Shown piece after piece: positions 9,000 to 20,720 of a stretch of DNA of 64,000 nt. This DNA comes from Halichoerus grypus (lineage: Eukaryota > Chordata > Mammalia > Carnivora > Phocidae). The stretch spans positions 73,272,283 through 73,336,282 of the forward strand of contig NC_135719.1 in NCBI RefSeq assembly GCF_964656455.1, in the 5' to 3' direction. Position 1 is the first letter of the stretch; each line of letters starts with the position of its first letter. The notes below the pieces were generated by a model, which did not search any database, had not been told where the DNA came from, and worked only from the letters and a program-made list of their open reading frames with translations. Both the position numbers and the translations under genes were made by a program.

Positions 9000-9190
9000 T
9001 ATATAACATGATATATATTCAATACATAATATATTATATATATGCAATGTATAATCCAATTAAGAGAACAATTACATTTAATATATGTAAATTATACTTT
9101 ATATATGTAACTTTTCTTTAATTGAATTGTATATTGATTATAATCTATATTGAATATATGTAATTTTATCCTTAATTGAATTGTATATTA
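9000..9190. repeat. AT-rich DNA with a 53-bp-spaced partial duplication
   Basis: This is almost pure A/T with many TATA steps. About 35 bp at 9101-9135 (starting ATATATGTAACTTTTCTTTA) is repeated with few changes at 9154-9189 (starting ATATATGTAATTTTATCCTT). Both copies end AATTGAATTGTATATT. Confidence 0.85.
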
Positions 9191-9400
9191 AAAGTCAGCT
9201 GGAAGATTTTGTCAGATAGATGTTCTAGCTTGAAGGCCAGTCTCCATAACACATAGAACCATCATTCCAACTTCTACTAATTTGAAGAATTTTGAATTAT
9301 TCTGAGTGATTCAGTAGCTTCTATTGCCTCTGATCGCATTGCCTGTTTGAAATCCATTTCTGTAAACTGACCACAATTTTAAAAATTAATGCTTTATTAC

Positions 9401-9418
9401 GTGTGTGTGTGTGTGTGT
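9401..9418 (+). repeat. (GT)9 microsatellite
   Basis: Nine perfect GT units follow ATTAC and precede AATC. It is a short, possibly length-variable tract. Confidence 0.95.
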
Positions 9419-11549
9419 AATCTTTTGAAGATATTTTAAGCCAAAGGTTGGAACCCAAATCAAGTTAAAAATTCAACAAATATTAGTTCCAACAATAAAA
9501 ATAACACAACTGATGTGGTTGAATTGTTGTTTACCTTCAGATGTTACCAGTTTGCACATGTGCAGGCAATAATGACTATTGGCACTTCACAGCTTTTTCT
9601 GCTGCCTAGAGGTTGTCAGATTTTTTTTATGCATCTCTTCTGTGGATCTCAATTTCAGAGATGTTACAATGGAAAAATTATATCTTGGGAACAAGAAAGC
9701 ATGGTGTATAATTGTCAACCAAGTATAACTTACTTTCCCTTGCTGCCCTGTTCCCAAACGCATGTTAGTATTATTTATATTGGTTTATCATAAATATGGT
9801 CCTTAAAAGATTTAAGGGTTTGAAAGCCACAAATACTGATGATGCTGGGTGTGTCACTAGATTGGTTGAAAAGCTTGGTGAGAGTTTTGGTAGCCTCTCA
9901 TTCCTCAGGGGAGCCTTTCTGTTAAGGTATCAGAAGCTTTCCCCTTGATTCAGGAAGCCCATTGTCCTGCCCGGGGAGAGAAATTCAATTGGTAGGGCAC
10001 TTTATAGATCTCTCTTTATCCTCCTGGACAGAGAAGAGAAAGCCCAACACCTGACACTTGGAGAGCTTAAGCCTCTGAATGAAAAATTGCCATGAATTTG
10101 AATGAAGATAAGAGAGAAGGGGACAGTGAAAGATGTTCCAGTGGTGAGGGATCATCGGTGTTGGCGGCTGCCCATCTCTCTTATCTCACCTAATAGCGGG
10201 TGCCTGCCAATGTTTATTTGTCCATTGCCATTCACCAGCTGCTCCTCTACCATGTTGTTTTCCTTCCCAGATGGCAACATGATGTTCCACGATAAAACTG
10301 ACACAAAAAACAATGCAAAATTTGTCTAAGAGAGGTTCAGCAAGCTTGAGAAAAACATCTGATATCTCTCAGAGCCCGCCAAGTTCGCAGCTTACAGTGC
10401 CAGAGTAATTATGGGATGATTTGAACAGAGGCAATGCATGGCGAAGCCACTTCCAAATGTATCAGGTAGGTTTCCAGAAGAGGCAAACATTCAGCTCTCT
10501 CATTCCTCTGGCACCCTGACAGAATCAATGAGCGCTGCCTGTGGCTCCCAGAAGCCTCGTACATTATGGAATCTGTGCTTTACCCCATGCTGCCTAATTA
10601 ATGGCCCACTATTTTAAAAACTCTTTTATTCAATTAGACTCTGCTTTCAATAAGATAAACACTCTTGCTATCAAAATCCTGGGAAACCAACATTTATAGG
10701 CTGCCTTCTCGCCAAAGCATCTGCTTTTCTGTTGCCCTTGGTCTTTTATTCTGTCCAGTCTTCATTTGGCTGTTTGATTCTGTAAAAATTGACTGCTAAT
10801 TTTGGGGAATAATATGAAAGGAGAGAGTTTCTCTGCCATCTTGTTACTCTGAGGGCTATTTCCCCCTTAGCCTCTACATAAGAACACAAACTAAAGAGAA
10901 TCATTTTATTATTATAGATTACAAAGAGCCACAGATGTTATTTAAAATGGGGGCATTGACTGGGTTTCTTATTCCTCACTATTACTCAAAGTACTGCCTT
11001 TTTTACGGGTTAACATTACTACATTTTTTGTCAGATCAGATTTTTAGGAGAAATACTAAAGAGTTCTTTCTTCTTTAATTTGATCACATGCCTTTTCATT
11101 TGATGCAGAATTATCTGCTAGGGATAACTGCATTCATGTCTGTTTGGCTAGATTTTTTCATAGTTATTATAGTTTATTTGACTTACTTAGAGATAATACT
11201 GAGAAAAAGAGTTTTTAAAAATTCTATCTAGCATTCAAGGAATCTGCCCCAAACTGGTTCAACTGTGGAACTGTTGGTTTTAAAATATTGTTAGTGAAAA
11301 TAAAGAATAGAAAATGCCCAAAAATCTTTGGTGAAAAGTATTATTGTAGTGAATTAATTCATTCTTTCTGACTTATGAGTGGTATAATATATTGCTTTAA
11401 ATTTAAAATTTAAAAACAGATTTTGCATTTATTTAGTCTGGGAAGGAAGTTTTATTGTAGGTAGTATCTAACAGGAAAACTGGTTCAATAAATGTTGACA
11501 CATTCCCACATATAGGGAAAGGCTGTTGAAAGGGTTCAAGATTTCCTGA
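9419..11549. other. Unique DNA with a candidate conserved element (10100-10620)
   Basis: No exon or known repeat is recognised. The frames 9515-9793 and 10102-10329 have no family resemblance and no supporting context. The interval 10100-10620 is GC-balanced, free of visible repeats, and contains CTAATTAATG, a CAGCTG E-box and several CpG sites, as many deeply conserved noncoding elements do. That reading is an inference that needs alignment. Confidence 0.4.
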
Positions 11550-11740
11550 GTAAGACCTGAGTTTAGGTGTTATTGGTGCTGTTAACATTGGCTGAGTCAC
11601 TTAACCTCTTATAATCTCTATTTCCTTTTATAGAAAATGAAAATATGAGTAATAGTTACCAATTACAAATGTTGCAAGGATCACATCAATTGACAGATGC
11701 AAGAGTTTTATAAGTTGTAAAAACATGGTGCAGCTATTAG
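11550..11740 (+). repeat. MIR SINE
   Basis: GGCTGAGTCACTTAACCTCT, then TATTTCCTTTTATAGAAAAT, GAGTAATAGTTACC and GTTGCAAGGATCACATCAAT, follow the MIR consensus order through its core and 3' part. Confidence 0.75.
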
Positions 11741-12257
11741 GTGGTTTCAGTGACGTGTTTCTCTGTTTAGCTGTATCTTCAGAAAGTCGTCCTTATTCTT
11801 AGACTATAACTTTCCTTCAGTAGAGGATTTCTTTTTCTTCAATTTTATAATTTGTTCTTGCAGTTTCAGAAATCCTGGAGGATAGGGCAGTGTAGATTTT
11901 ATGACTGTTGTGAATGTTTGACCTTCTAAGGGAGAGGAAAGATCTGAATATATTAACTTTTGAGGCCATGCTCTAATTCGGTTTTGTAGGAAACAATGTC
12001 ATTTGACATTTCAACCTTTTTGCAGGACAGATTGTTGGGTATTTTCCAAGACAGCAAGAGCTGAACTTGAACTTTTTCTTCCACTTGACCATCTATATAC
12101 AGGTAGAACTAATATAATGTCCGTATTCTACTTCGTATTCATGTTGGATCAAAATGATTCCAAGGAACAGAGTAAGGTCACATTGAGAACTCTCAGAATA
12201 TTGAGAGGTTGATTTAACTAATCGATGCCTGTTGGAGTTCATGTTCATCTAGAATAG
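11741..12257. other. Unique noncoding DNA
   Basis: Nothing recognisable is seen. The frame 12003-12212 shows no domain, and splice-like context is not convincing. Confidence 0.5.
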
Positions 12258-12501
12258 AGCAGGGGTTCTCAATCCTGGCTTAAAATCACCTGTATATCAT
12301 TTGTGCCTGTTTGGTTTCAATTCTTCACGACTACCGTGGCTTACTTAATTATCTATGATGAAGTAAGGAAATTAACACTGATAGCCAGCAGAACCCATGT
12401 CCAAACATTCTGACTTAAATGGTTTGGCATGGCTTTTCATTATCAAAAATTTTTAAGCTCCCCAGGTGATTCTAAGGTACAGTTTGGCTGAGAACCACAC
12501 A
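12258..12501 (+). repeat. MER5-like DNA transposon remnant (hAT-Charlie group)
   Basis: Ends resemble the inverted termini of MER5A-type elements: CAGGGGTTCTCAATCCTGG at the left, and CCCCAGGTGATTCTAAGGTA followed by GCTGAGAACCACA at the right. AAAATCACCTGTATATC near the left end also fits. At 244 bp it is longer than the usual roughly 190 bp, so the middle may hold another sequence. Confidence 0.65.
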
Positions 12502-12829
12502 TTTAGAAGTAAGTGGCAATAAATGATCTACCAGTTGGTACACATAATGCTTTGGTATTTGGCTAGGTTAGGTTCAGCTAGGCATGATATTTGAGTGATC
12601 ACTTGAACTAAGATTCCATGATAATGTAAAAAGCATGTTTTTGAGTTATCAATATTGACAGTAAAATTTTACATTTTCCTGCTCATTAATTTATTTAGTT
12701 TTTTATATTAAACTTGGTGTTTCCACATGAAATATTAAACATGTGTCATCAGGTTTTCACCTTGGAACAATGGATAAAATAAATTTCTAAAATGGTAAAT
12801 ATTGACAGATATAGAACCATATACACAAA

Positions 12830-12896
12830 AGCTTTTGGGGATCAACAGGAAAAGGGGTCCAAAGACCAAAATGTTTGAGGACCACTGCTCTAATGT
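12830..12896. repeat. Possible hAT-type terminal fragment
   Basis: AAAGGGGTCCAAAGACCAAA and TTTGAGGACCACTGCTCTAA resemble the ends of small old DNA transposons. Too little is left to name the family. Confidence 0.35.
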
Positions 12897-12904
12897 ATTA
12901 TTCT

Positions 12905-13052
12905 ACTTTAGAGCTCTGTGAGTATCTGGAATTACCTTGTTTATTTGTGCGTGTATTTTGTGACTTTCCTAATTAGAATACACATACACTAAGTACAGTT
13001 TATTCACTGCTGGTCTTCCAGTGCCTAGAAGTGTCTGGTACAAAATAGGTAC
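12905..13052 (+). repeat. L2 3' end, left part (split by an LTR)
   Basis: TTTATTCACTGCTGGTCTTC, CAGTGCCTAGAAGTGTCTGG and TACAAAATAGGTA match the L2 3' end (TTCACTGCTGTATCCCCAGT, GCCTAGAACAGTGCCTGGCA). The text resumes at 13474 with TTCAATAAAGATTGGTTAAA, so the LTR at 13053-13473 inserted into it. Confidence 0.7.
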
Positions 13053-13473
13053 TGTGGTTTGAATTATGTACCCTAAACATTCGTATACTTAAGTTTTAAT
13101 CCCCATTATCTCAGAATGTGACCTTATTTGTAAATAAGATTGTTGCAGATCTAATTAGTTAAGATGAGCTCATACTGGAGAAAGGTAGGCCCCTAATTCA
13201 GTACGATTGATGCCCTTATAAAAAAAGAGAAGCTTGTGCATAGACATGGCACACAGGGACTGAAGTTATGCTACTCCAAGCCACGTTACTTAGAGAAGCA
13301 AGGAGAGAGGACTGGAAGGGATCCTTCTCTAGCACCTTCACAGGGAGGAGAGCCCTGCTGACATCTTGATTTCAGACTTCTGGCCTCCAGAACTATAAGA
13401 CAGTAGGTTTCTGTTGTTCTAAGCTACCCCGTTTTTGGTACTTTGTTATGGCAGCTCTAGCAAATGAATACAG
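13053..13473 (+). mobile_element. Solo LTR of the MaLR (ERVL) group, MLT1-like
   Basis: It begins near TGTGGTTTGAATTATGTACC and includes CTCAGAATGTGACCTTATTT, GTTAAGATGAGCTCATACTG, TTTCAGACTTCTGGCCTCCA, and an end reading GGTACTTTGTTATGGCAGCT...AATACAG. This is the order of MLT1A/B-type LTRs. No internal retroviral sequence flanks it, so it is a solo LTR. It splits an L2, with AGGTA before and AGATA after as the likely 5-bp duplication. Confidence 0.88.
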
Positions 13474-13506
13474 TAGATATTCAATAAAGATTGGTTAAAT
13501 GCATAA
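13474..13506 (+). repeat. L2 3' end, right part
   Basis: TAGATATTCAATAAAGATTG and GTTAAATGCATAA match the end of the L2 consensus (GGTGCTCAATAAATATTTGT, TGAATGAATGA). It continues the piece ending at 13052. Confidence 0.7.
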
Positions 13507-13655
13507 ATCATCTACTGCTTCACATGTACTACCACATTTTTCACAACAATCTGATCAAGTAGTGCTATTGTATTCTCTTTCTGCATGTGAGGAAACTGAG
13601 GCCAAGGTCACATCTCTCCTTAGCTGGAGCTTCTAAGCTCTGGACTGTGTTGTCT
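13507..13655 (-). repeat. MIR SINE fragment (antisense)
   Basis: ACATGTACTACCACATTTTT, CAACAATCTGATCAAGTAGT and GCATGTGAGGAAACTGAGGC follow the order of reverse-complemented MIR (ATTTAATCCTCACAACAACC, CAGATGAGGAAACTGAGGC). The right part is weaker. Confidence 0.65.
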
Positions 13656-14671
13656 GACAGATATACCAAATAATGGTATATATGAAAACAGGAGCTTGCC
13701 GTGAATAAGCAGCAGAATGCACAGAAAGAGTACTCCACTTGGAAGTTCAGTATCTGGAATGTCAAGCATTCAGTCTCTTACTCAATTTAAAGATCCTCTG
13801 CCATCTTCACCCTATAATTCCCAGTCTGACTCAGGCTCAGAAATCTGAGTGGGAAAAGAAGGTGTGGAGTCTATCTTTGCTTTCTGTATTCCACCTTGTC
13901 CTACTTATTTCCCAAGGTCAGGGGGAGGTGAGAGAGAAGAGGGAAAGGAGGAATAAGGGTCTTTCTTAGTGTAGTGGCCACATGACTTTGTAGCCCTCTG
14001 AGTGGTGATGGGATACTATTTTTGGTTCTTTAGAGACCTGTATTATACCATTGTTCCCTGCCAAAAGAAGATTCACCCTCTGGCTGACTCCGGTCTTGGT
14101 TCTTTCTGTTGGAGTCACCTAACCCTGGATGGTGACCACTTGGGCATGGCCCTTTGATGGCAACTCCAGGCCTGCTACTTTCCTTGGCATCCATTCTGGC
14201 TCAAAGGAAACATTTGGCTCTTTTGTCCCATAAACTCTGAAAGTACAGGCTGCTACCACTATAGCTCTCTCTTATCCTTGGCCATAAAAGGGAACAGTTC
14301 CTGCAAGCTTCACACATTTGCATTCTTTCCAGACTAGAATCAGCCTCTAGGTTCTGTGTCCTCCAGACTCCAGGGGTTGTATGTTAAGCCCCCTGAGAGG
14401 TTTTCCTGAAGTTTCCCTCACTTGTCTTGAGTGGTTGTGGTGGGAAATATCCTGATACGTCTGGATTTTAAAGTGAGTTTTATGATGTTGCTATAAATCA
14501 AATCTTGCTAGGAAAGTTATTATGACCAGAATACCAAAAGTACTGGGCATAATATAAATGTCCATGTTCCAACCCATGGATCCCTCATTTTAAGCAATTG
14601 AACTACTCTTACTAAACATCCACTATATGCCAGGCACTGCCCTAGGATAAGAGACAGCCCCAATTCTTCTG
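13656..14671. other. Unique noncoding DNA
   Basis: No gene seen. Near 14595-14655, ACATCCACTATATGCCAGGC and ACTGCCCTAGGATAAGAGAC look like a short piece of the widespread 'tactatgtgccaggcact' repeat. Frames 13565-13969 show no domain. Confidence 0.5.
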
Positions 14672-14687
14672 TTCTTTCTGAAGATTT

Positions 14688-14717
14688 TTTTTTTCTTTTT
14701 ATTTGTTTATTCATGAG

Positions 14718-14758
<41 letters not shown>

Positions 14759-14880
14759 CAGAGGCAGAGGGAGAAGCAGGCTCCCCGCCTAGCAGGGAGC
14801 CCGATGCGGGACTTGATCCCAGGACCCTGGGATCATGACCTAAGCCGAAGGCAGACGCTTAACCAGCCACCCAGGCGCCC
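14688..14880 (-). mobile_element. Can-SINE, minus strand, with an expanded (GA)n tract
   Basis: The T-run, TTTATTTGTTTATTCATGAG and a (GA)18-type tract at 14721-14757 precede the tRNA-like body GCTCCCCGCCTAGCAGGGAG and the head CAGCCACCCAGGCGCCC. The TSD TCTTTCTGAAGATTT lies at 14673-14687 and 14881-14895. The head lacks the five bases that normally sit between TTAACC and AGCCACCC (GACTG). The GA tract is likely to vary in length. Confidence 0.96.
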
Positions 14881-15050
14881 TCTTTCTGAAGATTTCTTTA
14901 GTTCATATTACAGTTTCAGCAAAACTCTTTATTCTGGTTTCTCAGTAATTGAATAATTTGGTGCCTGCCAGACATGCCTTTACCAATCTTTAGGTCTGAG
15001 GGATATTAATCTCTTTCCAAAACATATGACTCTTTTGCCCCCTTTCCTTG

Positions 15051-15053
<3 letters not shown>

Positions 15054-15103
<50 letters not shown>
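15054..15103 (+). repeat. (AC)25 microsatellite
   Basis: About 25 perfect AC units lie between GCAT and CCCCTCC. It is a long uninterrupted tract, likely polymorphic. The frame 15048-15248 reads through it and is not a gene. Confidence 0.97.
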
Positions 15104-15105
<2 letters not shown>

Positions 15106-15334
15106 CTCCTCTTATGTGCAATTTGATATGCTTAATAAATTCTAGTGATCAAATAGGGAGTTCTTTAGTCAGTAGGAAATTGTCTAATTTGTCTCTGGAA
15201 GAAAAAAATCTTAATTACCTTTTAGAGAATTTGTTTAGTTTTAAATGATATTAGAGTGTGGGTAAAGTTTTCCTTTAGGGAGGTACAAGGCTTAATATGT
15301 TAAGAGCCTATTAAGAGCAGTGCATGATTTTTGC

Positions 15335-16175
15335 ATTTATTCATTAGTTTATTCAACAAATATTTATTCACAACCTACTAAATATCAGTCAGCATTCTAG
15401 GCACTAGGGGTTTAACAGTGATCAAAACAGAATGAAAAAGGCAAAAATCTCCCATTGAGTTAGCTCTTTATTTGAGCATCAGACTATAAACAAGATATAT
15501 AAGTAAAATATCCAGTGCTAGGACTTAAGGAGAATAAGGAAAGCACAGGCCAGCAAATGAACCACTAGAGGAAGGGGTGTTCAGTTTGGATAGGTGGGCA
15601 GGGAAGGTCTCAGGGAAGGTCTCACTGAGAACCTGAGTTATAAACTGGCCTGTGGGACAGTCAGCCTCTGGCGTGTTCTGGAAGAGGAAGTTCAGAGATC
15701 TGGAGGTGGCAGCGGGCCTGGATTAGAGGACTGGAGAGCATTGTGTGGCTGGAATGGAGTGAGTAAGTGTGATAGTGGGAGGTGAGGTCAGAGTTAATGG
15801 GGAATGAGGGACAGTCAGGGAGGCCTTTGTAGGTCACAGTGAGGACATCAGCTCTTATCTTGGGGCTCTTGGAGGGCTTTGAGTGGAGAAATGATATGAT
15901 CTTACAGTTTAATGGGGTCACCCTCGTTGCTATGCTGAGAATAGACTGCAAAGGTAGAAGTGGAGACCATTCAGGTGGGTTACAATAATCTAGGCAGGAG
16001 ATAATAGTGGAGATTGTGAGAAATGGTCAAATTCTGGGTGCATGTTGAAGGTAGAGCCAACAGGATTTGCTATGGGACTACCAGATGAGCAGGTGAGAAA
16101 AACGAGAGTTAGGGATGGCTCTGGGGCTTTTGGTCTGAGGAACTGGAAGAAGTCATGATGGGAAACATCAAGGAA
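15335..16175 (+). repeat. Long copy of an ancient mammalian dispersed repeat
   Basis: The text starts with TTTATTCAACAAATATTTAT and CATTCTAGGCACTAGGGGTT. It continues through GGGCAGGGAAGGTCTCAGGG, GCTGGAATGGAGTGAGTAAG, GGAGGCCTTTGTAGGTCACA, GAGAAATGATATGATCTTAC, and a part equivalent to AATCCAGGCGAGAGATGATG. This is a very common mammalian repeat that starts with TATTGAGCACCTACTATGTG-type sequence. I recognise the order of segments but do not assign the family name. Other pieces lie at 20560, 46930, 58225 and 63690. Confidence 0.7.
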
Positions 16176-16358
16176 ATATGTGTCAACCTCTCTTCTCTCC
16201 ACTCATCTCTCCCCAGCTCCTACCCCCATATTACCTCTTCTACCTTCTTCAGCTCTTTACAGCTCATTCACTGATATCTTGCACCTTCAAGCTCAGGAGC
16301 ATCCCATTTCTTCCTGTGACATATCATTTACCATTTTGTTTAGTTTTTCCATTTATTT

Positions 16359-16551
16359 ATTTATTTAAAGATTTTATTTATTTGACAGAGAGAAAGACAG
16401 CCAGAGAGGGAACACAAGCAGGGGGAGTGGGAGAGGGAGAAGCAGGCTTCCCGCCGAGCAGGGAGCCCGAGGCGGGGCCCGATCCCAGGACCCTGGGACC
16501 ATGACCTGAGCCGAAGGCAGATGCTTAACGACTGAGCCACCCAGGCGCCCC
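16359..16551 (-). mobile_element. Can-SINE, minus strand
   Basis: AAAGATTTTATTTATTTGAC, GAGAGGGAACACAAGCAGGG, GAGCAGGGAGCCCGAGGCGG and GAGCCACCCAGGCGCCCC mark this copy. The TSD TCCATTTATTT lies at 16348-16358 and 16552-16562. It has the same subtype body as the copies at 803 and 57284 and differs little from them, suggesting a relatively young insertion. Frames over it are not genes. Confidence 0.96.
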
Positions 16552-16562
16552 TCCATTTATTT

Positions 16563-18405
16563 TTAATTTATATTTACTAAAGAGAAAAAAAAAGGCACAA
16601 AAACTCCGTAAGAGCTAAATATAATATGGTGAGAATTATGGCCTTTCAATTCAGAGCTCCCGTTGTCTTCTCTTAATATATAATGAAGCCAAAAGATTGA
16701 TGGACTGGATATTAGGAAATCCACATTATTGTTTAGGCTCTCTGATCTTGGGTAATAAGCAACTATTTTATGGATTTTAATTTTGTCATCATTAAAACCC
16801 AACAAAGGGTAAGTGGCTGGTGAGGTCATTTCTGGAGCTAGTAATTAGATGATTACATCTTCATCCTGGGCATTTCTGCTGGTCAGAAGTAACATGCCTC
16901 CATGAATGATACAGAATCCTTGGAGTTGGTTCATATTGATGAGATATCACTGATAATATATAAACAATTTATTAAGTACTTATTCTATTCTATGCTACAG
17001 AGAATATCAAACATGAGAAATTTACATTCTTTACCATAAACACCTAATCATAGTCATTTACACAATCAGCCCACTGAAAGGCATTATGTGGTATGGTGAC
17101 AGAAGGTCAAAATAGAGGAATAAAGATTAATTCTAACTAGAGAGTGTTCATTAGAAAAGACTCAAGAAATTGACATTTGAATTTCATCTTGAAGAAAGAG
17201 TGAGATTTTTATAAATAGAGATGAAAAAAAGAACATTAAGAAGGCTATAGTATGCTGATGGAAAGGTACGCTAACAAGTTTAGAGAATAGTGAATCATTT
17301 AGCTTAGAGGTCAGGGATGTATTAGAAAGTCTTGAATGTCACCCAGAGGAGAGTGGCTTTGATGTCCAGGAAATGGCCAACCTCAATATTCTTTCAGGCC
17401 TTCACACCTTGTTTCTACTCCATACCATCACTATATGACCCTACTTTGTTCCCTGCATTCTCTAATTAAGCTAAGCTCCTTGAACAGTGCATTCCCTCTC
17501 TTGTACATGACATTCATTTCACTTGGCTTTCTCAAGCCCTGTCTACATCTTGCTCTGTAGTCCTGCTGTTCAATCCCAGATCTGCAGCCATAGGACATTT
17601 GGAAGCAATGGTTAGTGAACACCTTTGTATATGAAATCTCTAGGCCATTTCTTAATCACCAGTGAATTTAGGCTTTCACTATTCTATTAAAATATCCAGA
17701 TACATTCGATCACCTTTTCTTTTATAACTTCATTCTTTAATTCTCCAATACTCTCTCCTTGTGTCATGAAGTCTAGAAACAATTCAATGATTTACTAATT
17801 GCCCTTAACAATTCTATTAATAATCTTAAAATGTATAACATGAAGCACTGCTTTTGCTTTTGCTGTGTAAGTTTGGCATTGTAAGGACTTATGTAAGTTG
17901 ATCAATAACACAAGAGGAAATGTAAATATACATTTTATTCCTAAACAAGGAATATACATTACTTTTACTTAACCCAAATAGGACCATTAATGATCTTTGT
18001 TTATGTACCGTGAGCCTACATCAGGGGATTTTTAAGATGTGGGAGTACATGAGAATGGATGAGGAATAACCTATAACTTTCTTTTCACTAAATGCTCACA
18101 GAGATTTTACATTTCTCTTAATTTTCAGTGTAGGCAATAAACCACATTCACTTTATCAATACTTGTGGATTTGTCACCAATAACTATCATAGATTTTTTG
18201 GCATATTATTGTTGCAGGTCTCTCAAAATGTCATTTATGTTCATCACTATTTTAAATTATGGTAGTTATTAAATCCACCATTAGATATTAATGTTTAATA
18301 AGTTAAAGAAGCACATATTTCATAATAATTTTTTATTTTAAAATGTTTTGATGTCTTTACATATAATTGGTTTCTTTGTTCTTTGTGTTTTATTATATAC
18401 ATTTA
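16563..18405. other. AT-rich unique noncoding DNA
   Basis: No gene or clear repeat is recognised. The frames 16563-16829 and 17431-17622 (minus) lack any domain or codon pattern I can support. Confidence 0.5.
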
Positions 18406-18409
18406 AAAA

Positions 18410-18515
18410 TACTATTCTCAGAAAGGATCCACAGATCTCACCGGACTGTTAAAGGAGTCCATGGCACACAAAAAAGTTATGAACCCTGGACTACATAATG
18501 TTTTGAATTAGATCT
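18410..18515. repeat. Possible small DNA-transposon remnant
   Basis: TTAAAGGAGTCCATGGCACA and AAAAAAGTTATGAACCCTGG resemble the terminal part of old hAT-type elements (GGGGTCCATGGCAC..., TTAAGAACCCCTG). The match is short. Confidence 0.4.
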
Positions 18516-20555
18516 AGACTTATTGATAGATAGATAGATAGGCCATAAGGACAGACTTCCTCCTTTGCCACTCCTATTTTCATGAATAGGTAGATGATCC
18601 AGAAGCAGTGGACACTCTTAACATATTGCTAATATAGCTATAGCAAAGGATTGAGCATATTTTTCATAAAACCTCCTTTTCTGTTTAAATGGTTATGCAT
18701 GGTGATCAAATACAGAGTGCTTCAACCCGGATAGAAACTTTAAAAACCTGGCGCAATCTTGGAAATGTTAATAGATATGTCATATTCAGTATCATATTTT
18801 CTTTGTTGAGTATGTATTTAACAAAGGGGAAATGCTAACAAATTGTTTCTACAGAAAAGATTTATTGGTTTGTCTCTTGATTTGAATAGTTCCTCAAGCA
18901 GTTATGCTTTGTGATTATGTATGTATATACCAACACATTTATATGTATAGGTCTATATTTATGTACACATACATGGACATACGTAGATATCAAAGTTTTA
19001 TCTACGGTGCAGTGGAGTCATTTTTGTTAATGATATACTTTATAGCTAAGACTTAAAATGGGAGTTTTCCATTGCCTTAAAGACTAATATTCTCTATGTA
19101 TAAATTTCTCTGCTTCTTATCATATAGGGTTTGAAAAATGATTTTATAAAATTTCCACCAATTACTTTGTCTAATTAGATTGTATTACTATGTCACATTG
19201 CAATTTAGTCATCAGTTCCTCAAATATTAGTATTAAAAAGTAAAATTTTGGATTTTAAAATTTACTTTTCAAATGAATTATTTCTGGCAAAGATATTTGC
19301 TCTATTTATATACTACACTGTTCATATACTACACTATTACAATGATACATTACTTTTGATGCTTTGCCACAACTTCTGGTTGAGAGCAAGGTTCCTATTT
19401 TAGTTACTTTATAAAGCTTTCTTGCACTAGGAAAAGGCAGAGGTGATTTATACCTTCGATATACCCCTTCCAACAAATAGTCATTTAAAAGATTATTTGT
19501 TCATATATTTTTTCTATGCAGATATTGAATAGACTCTGGTGTGTCATCTATTACTATCTTGCTGTAATAGGTTTTATTCTATTCATGTGTATTGGGTGTC
19601 TCTAGTTGGGTTTGTGTTTCAAGTTACTTTCTATAAATGTCAGCTATTCAGGTAGTCAGTTAAGTGGACTGACTCCCTGTGGTTGGGTTCCATGGTCCTT
19701 GGCATCTATTGTCTTTCCAGCCTTTCTAGTGAAGTAGCTGCCAAGGTGCCCTGGATCGGGCAGATGCTCAGTAAATGTCAATTCATGACAAATGGCCCTA
19801 TCTGATCAAAATGTTCCTGCTACATCTTCAAATCTCTTTTGATGTAGGTGCTGATAAAACTTTATTTGGTCATATAAGTGGCCATTATAGACCCATTTTA
19901 TGCTGTGTGATTTAGGTTATATATGGGATAAAGGCAACTTTGTTTTGGAATTTCAGAAAGTCACATTTAGTAAAGACATGGTATAATATCTGAGGTATAT
20001 GTCACATTAAAAAATTTCACTGTACTTTATCAGGCACCATCTCCAACACCCATCCACCATACTTAGCACTAATCTGAATGGTAAAGTTGCTGTGCAGATC
20101 ACCTGAGAAAATATTTAGGATATCACTCAAGATATCTTAATGCTCAAGGATATCTCTCAACAAAGACAGCATTTACCATGACATCGTATTATAAAGTTTG
20201 GTGTAGACTTAGTAGGTTTTGGATTTGTTACCTATGTATAACCAGGTAGAGCTCTTTGCCAAGGTAGAAGTCTGTGGGTTGCAACTAACGTTACACTGCA
20301 TTTTCTACAGATATTTAAAAGGCAGAGACCTAGTAAGAGGACCATAAAACTCTGAGTTTCTCCTCTTGCCTTTGAAAAACTTATGCTACCTAAAAACTTT
20401 TTGTTTTGTTTTGTTTTGATGTTTGCTTTGCTGAAACTCTTTAAGTCCTAAAAGTTTACCAGGGAATTAAAACAAAATATATGGAAGGAAGAAAATCCAT
20501 TCCAACAATGACGTAACTGCAGATTTCTTCCATATGAATTATTTCACATCCCTCC
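18516..20555. other. AT-rich unique noncoding DNA
   Basis: A short (GATA)4 is at about 18525-18540, and ATGT/ATAT-rich text is at 18915-18990. A TTTTG repeat is at 20400-20418. No coding or RNA gene is visible. Confidence 0.5.
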
Positions 20556-20559
20556 ATCC

Positions 20560-20720
20560 TTTCAGATGTTATAGAGCCCCAACAAATGCCAGGCACTGTG
20601 CTAGGTTCTAGGGGGTATAGAGATGAACAGTATATAGTCCATGTCCTCAAGGAATTGACAAGCTATTTTGTAAATAGCTAACTATAATATAGGAAAGAAT
20701 GAAATAAATACTAAATGGAG
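20560..20720 (+). repeat. Copy of the 'tgccaggcactgtgctagg' dispersed repeat
   Basis: AAATGCCAGGCACTGTGCTA, GGGGTATAGAGATGAACAGT and CATGTCCTCAAGGAATTGAC follow the same segment order as the start of the repeat at 15335 (size note, 'animals present' and 'supply/loss' style segments are not coding). It is truncated after about 160 bp. Confidence 0.6.

Noticed and set aside
15048..15248. Frame starting with a His-Thr repeat
   Set aside because: It is a translation of the (AC)25 microsatellite.
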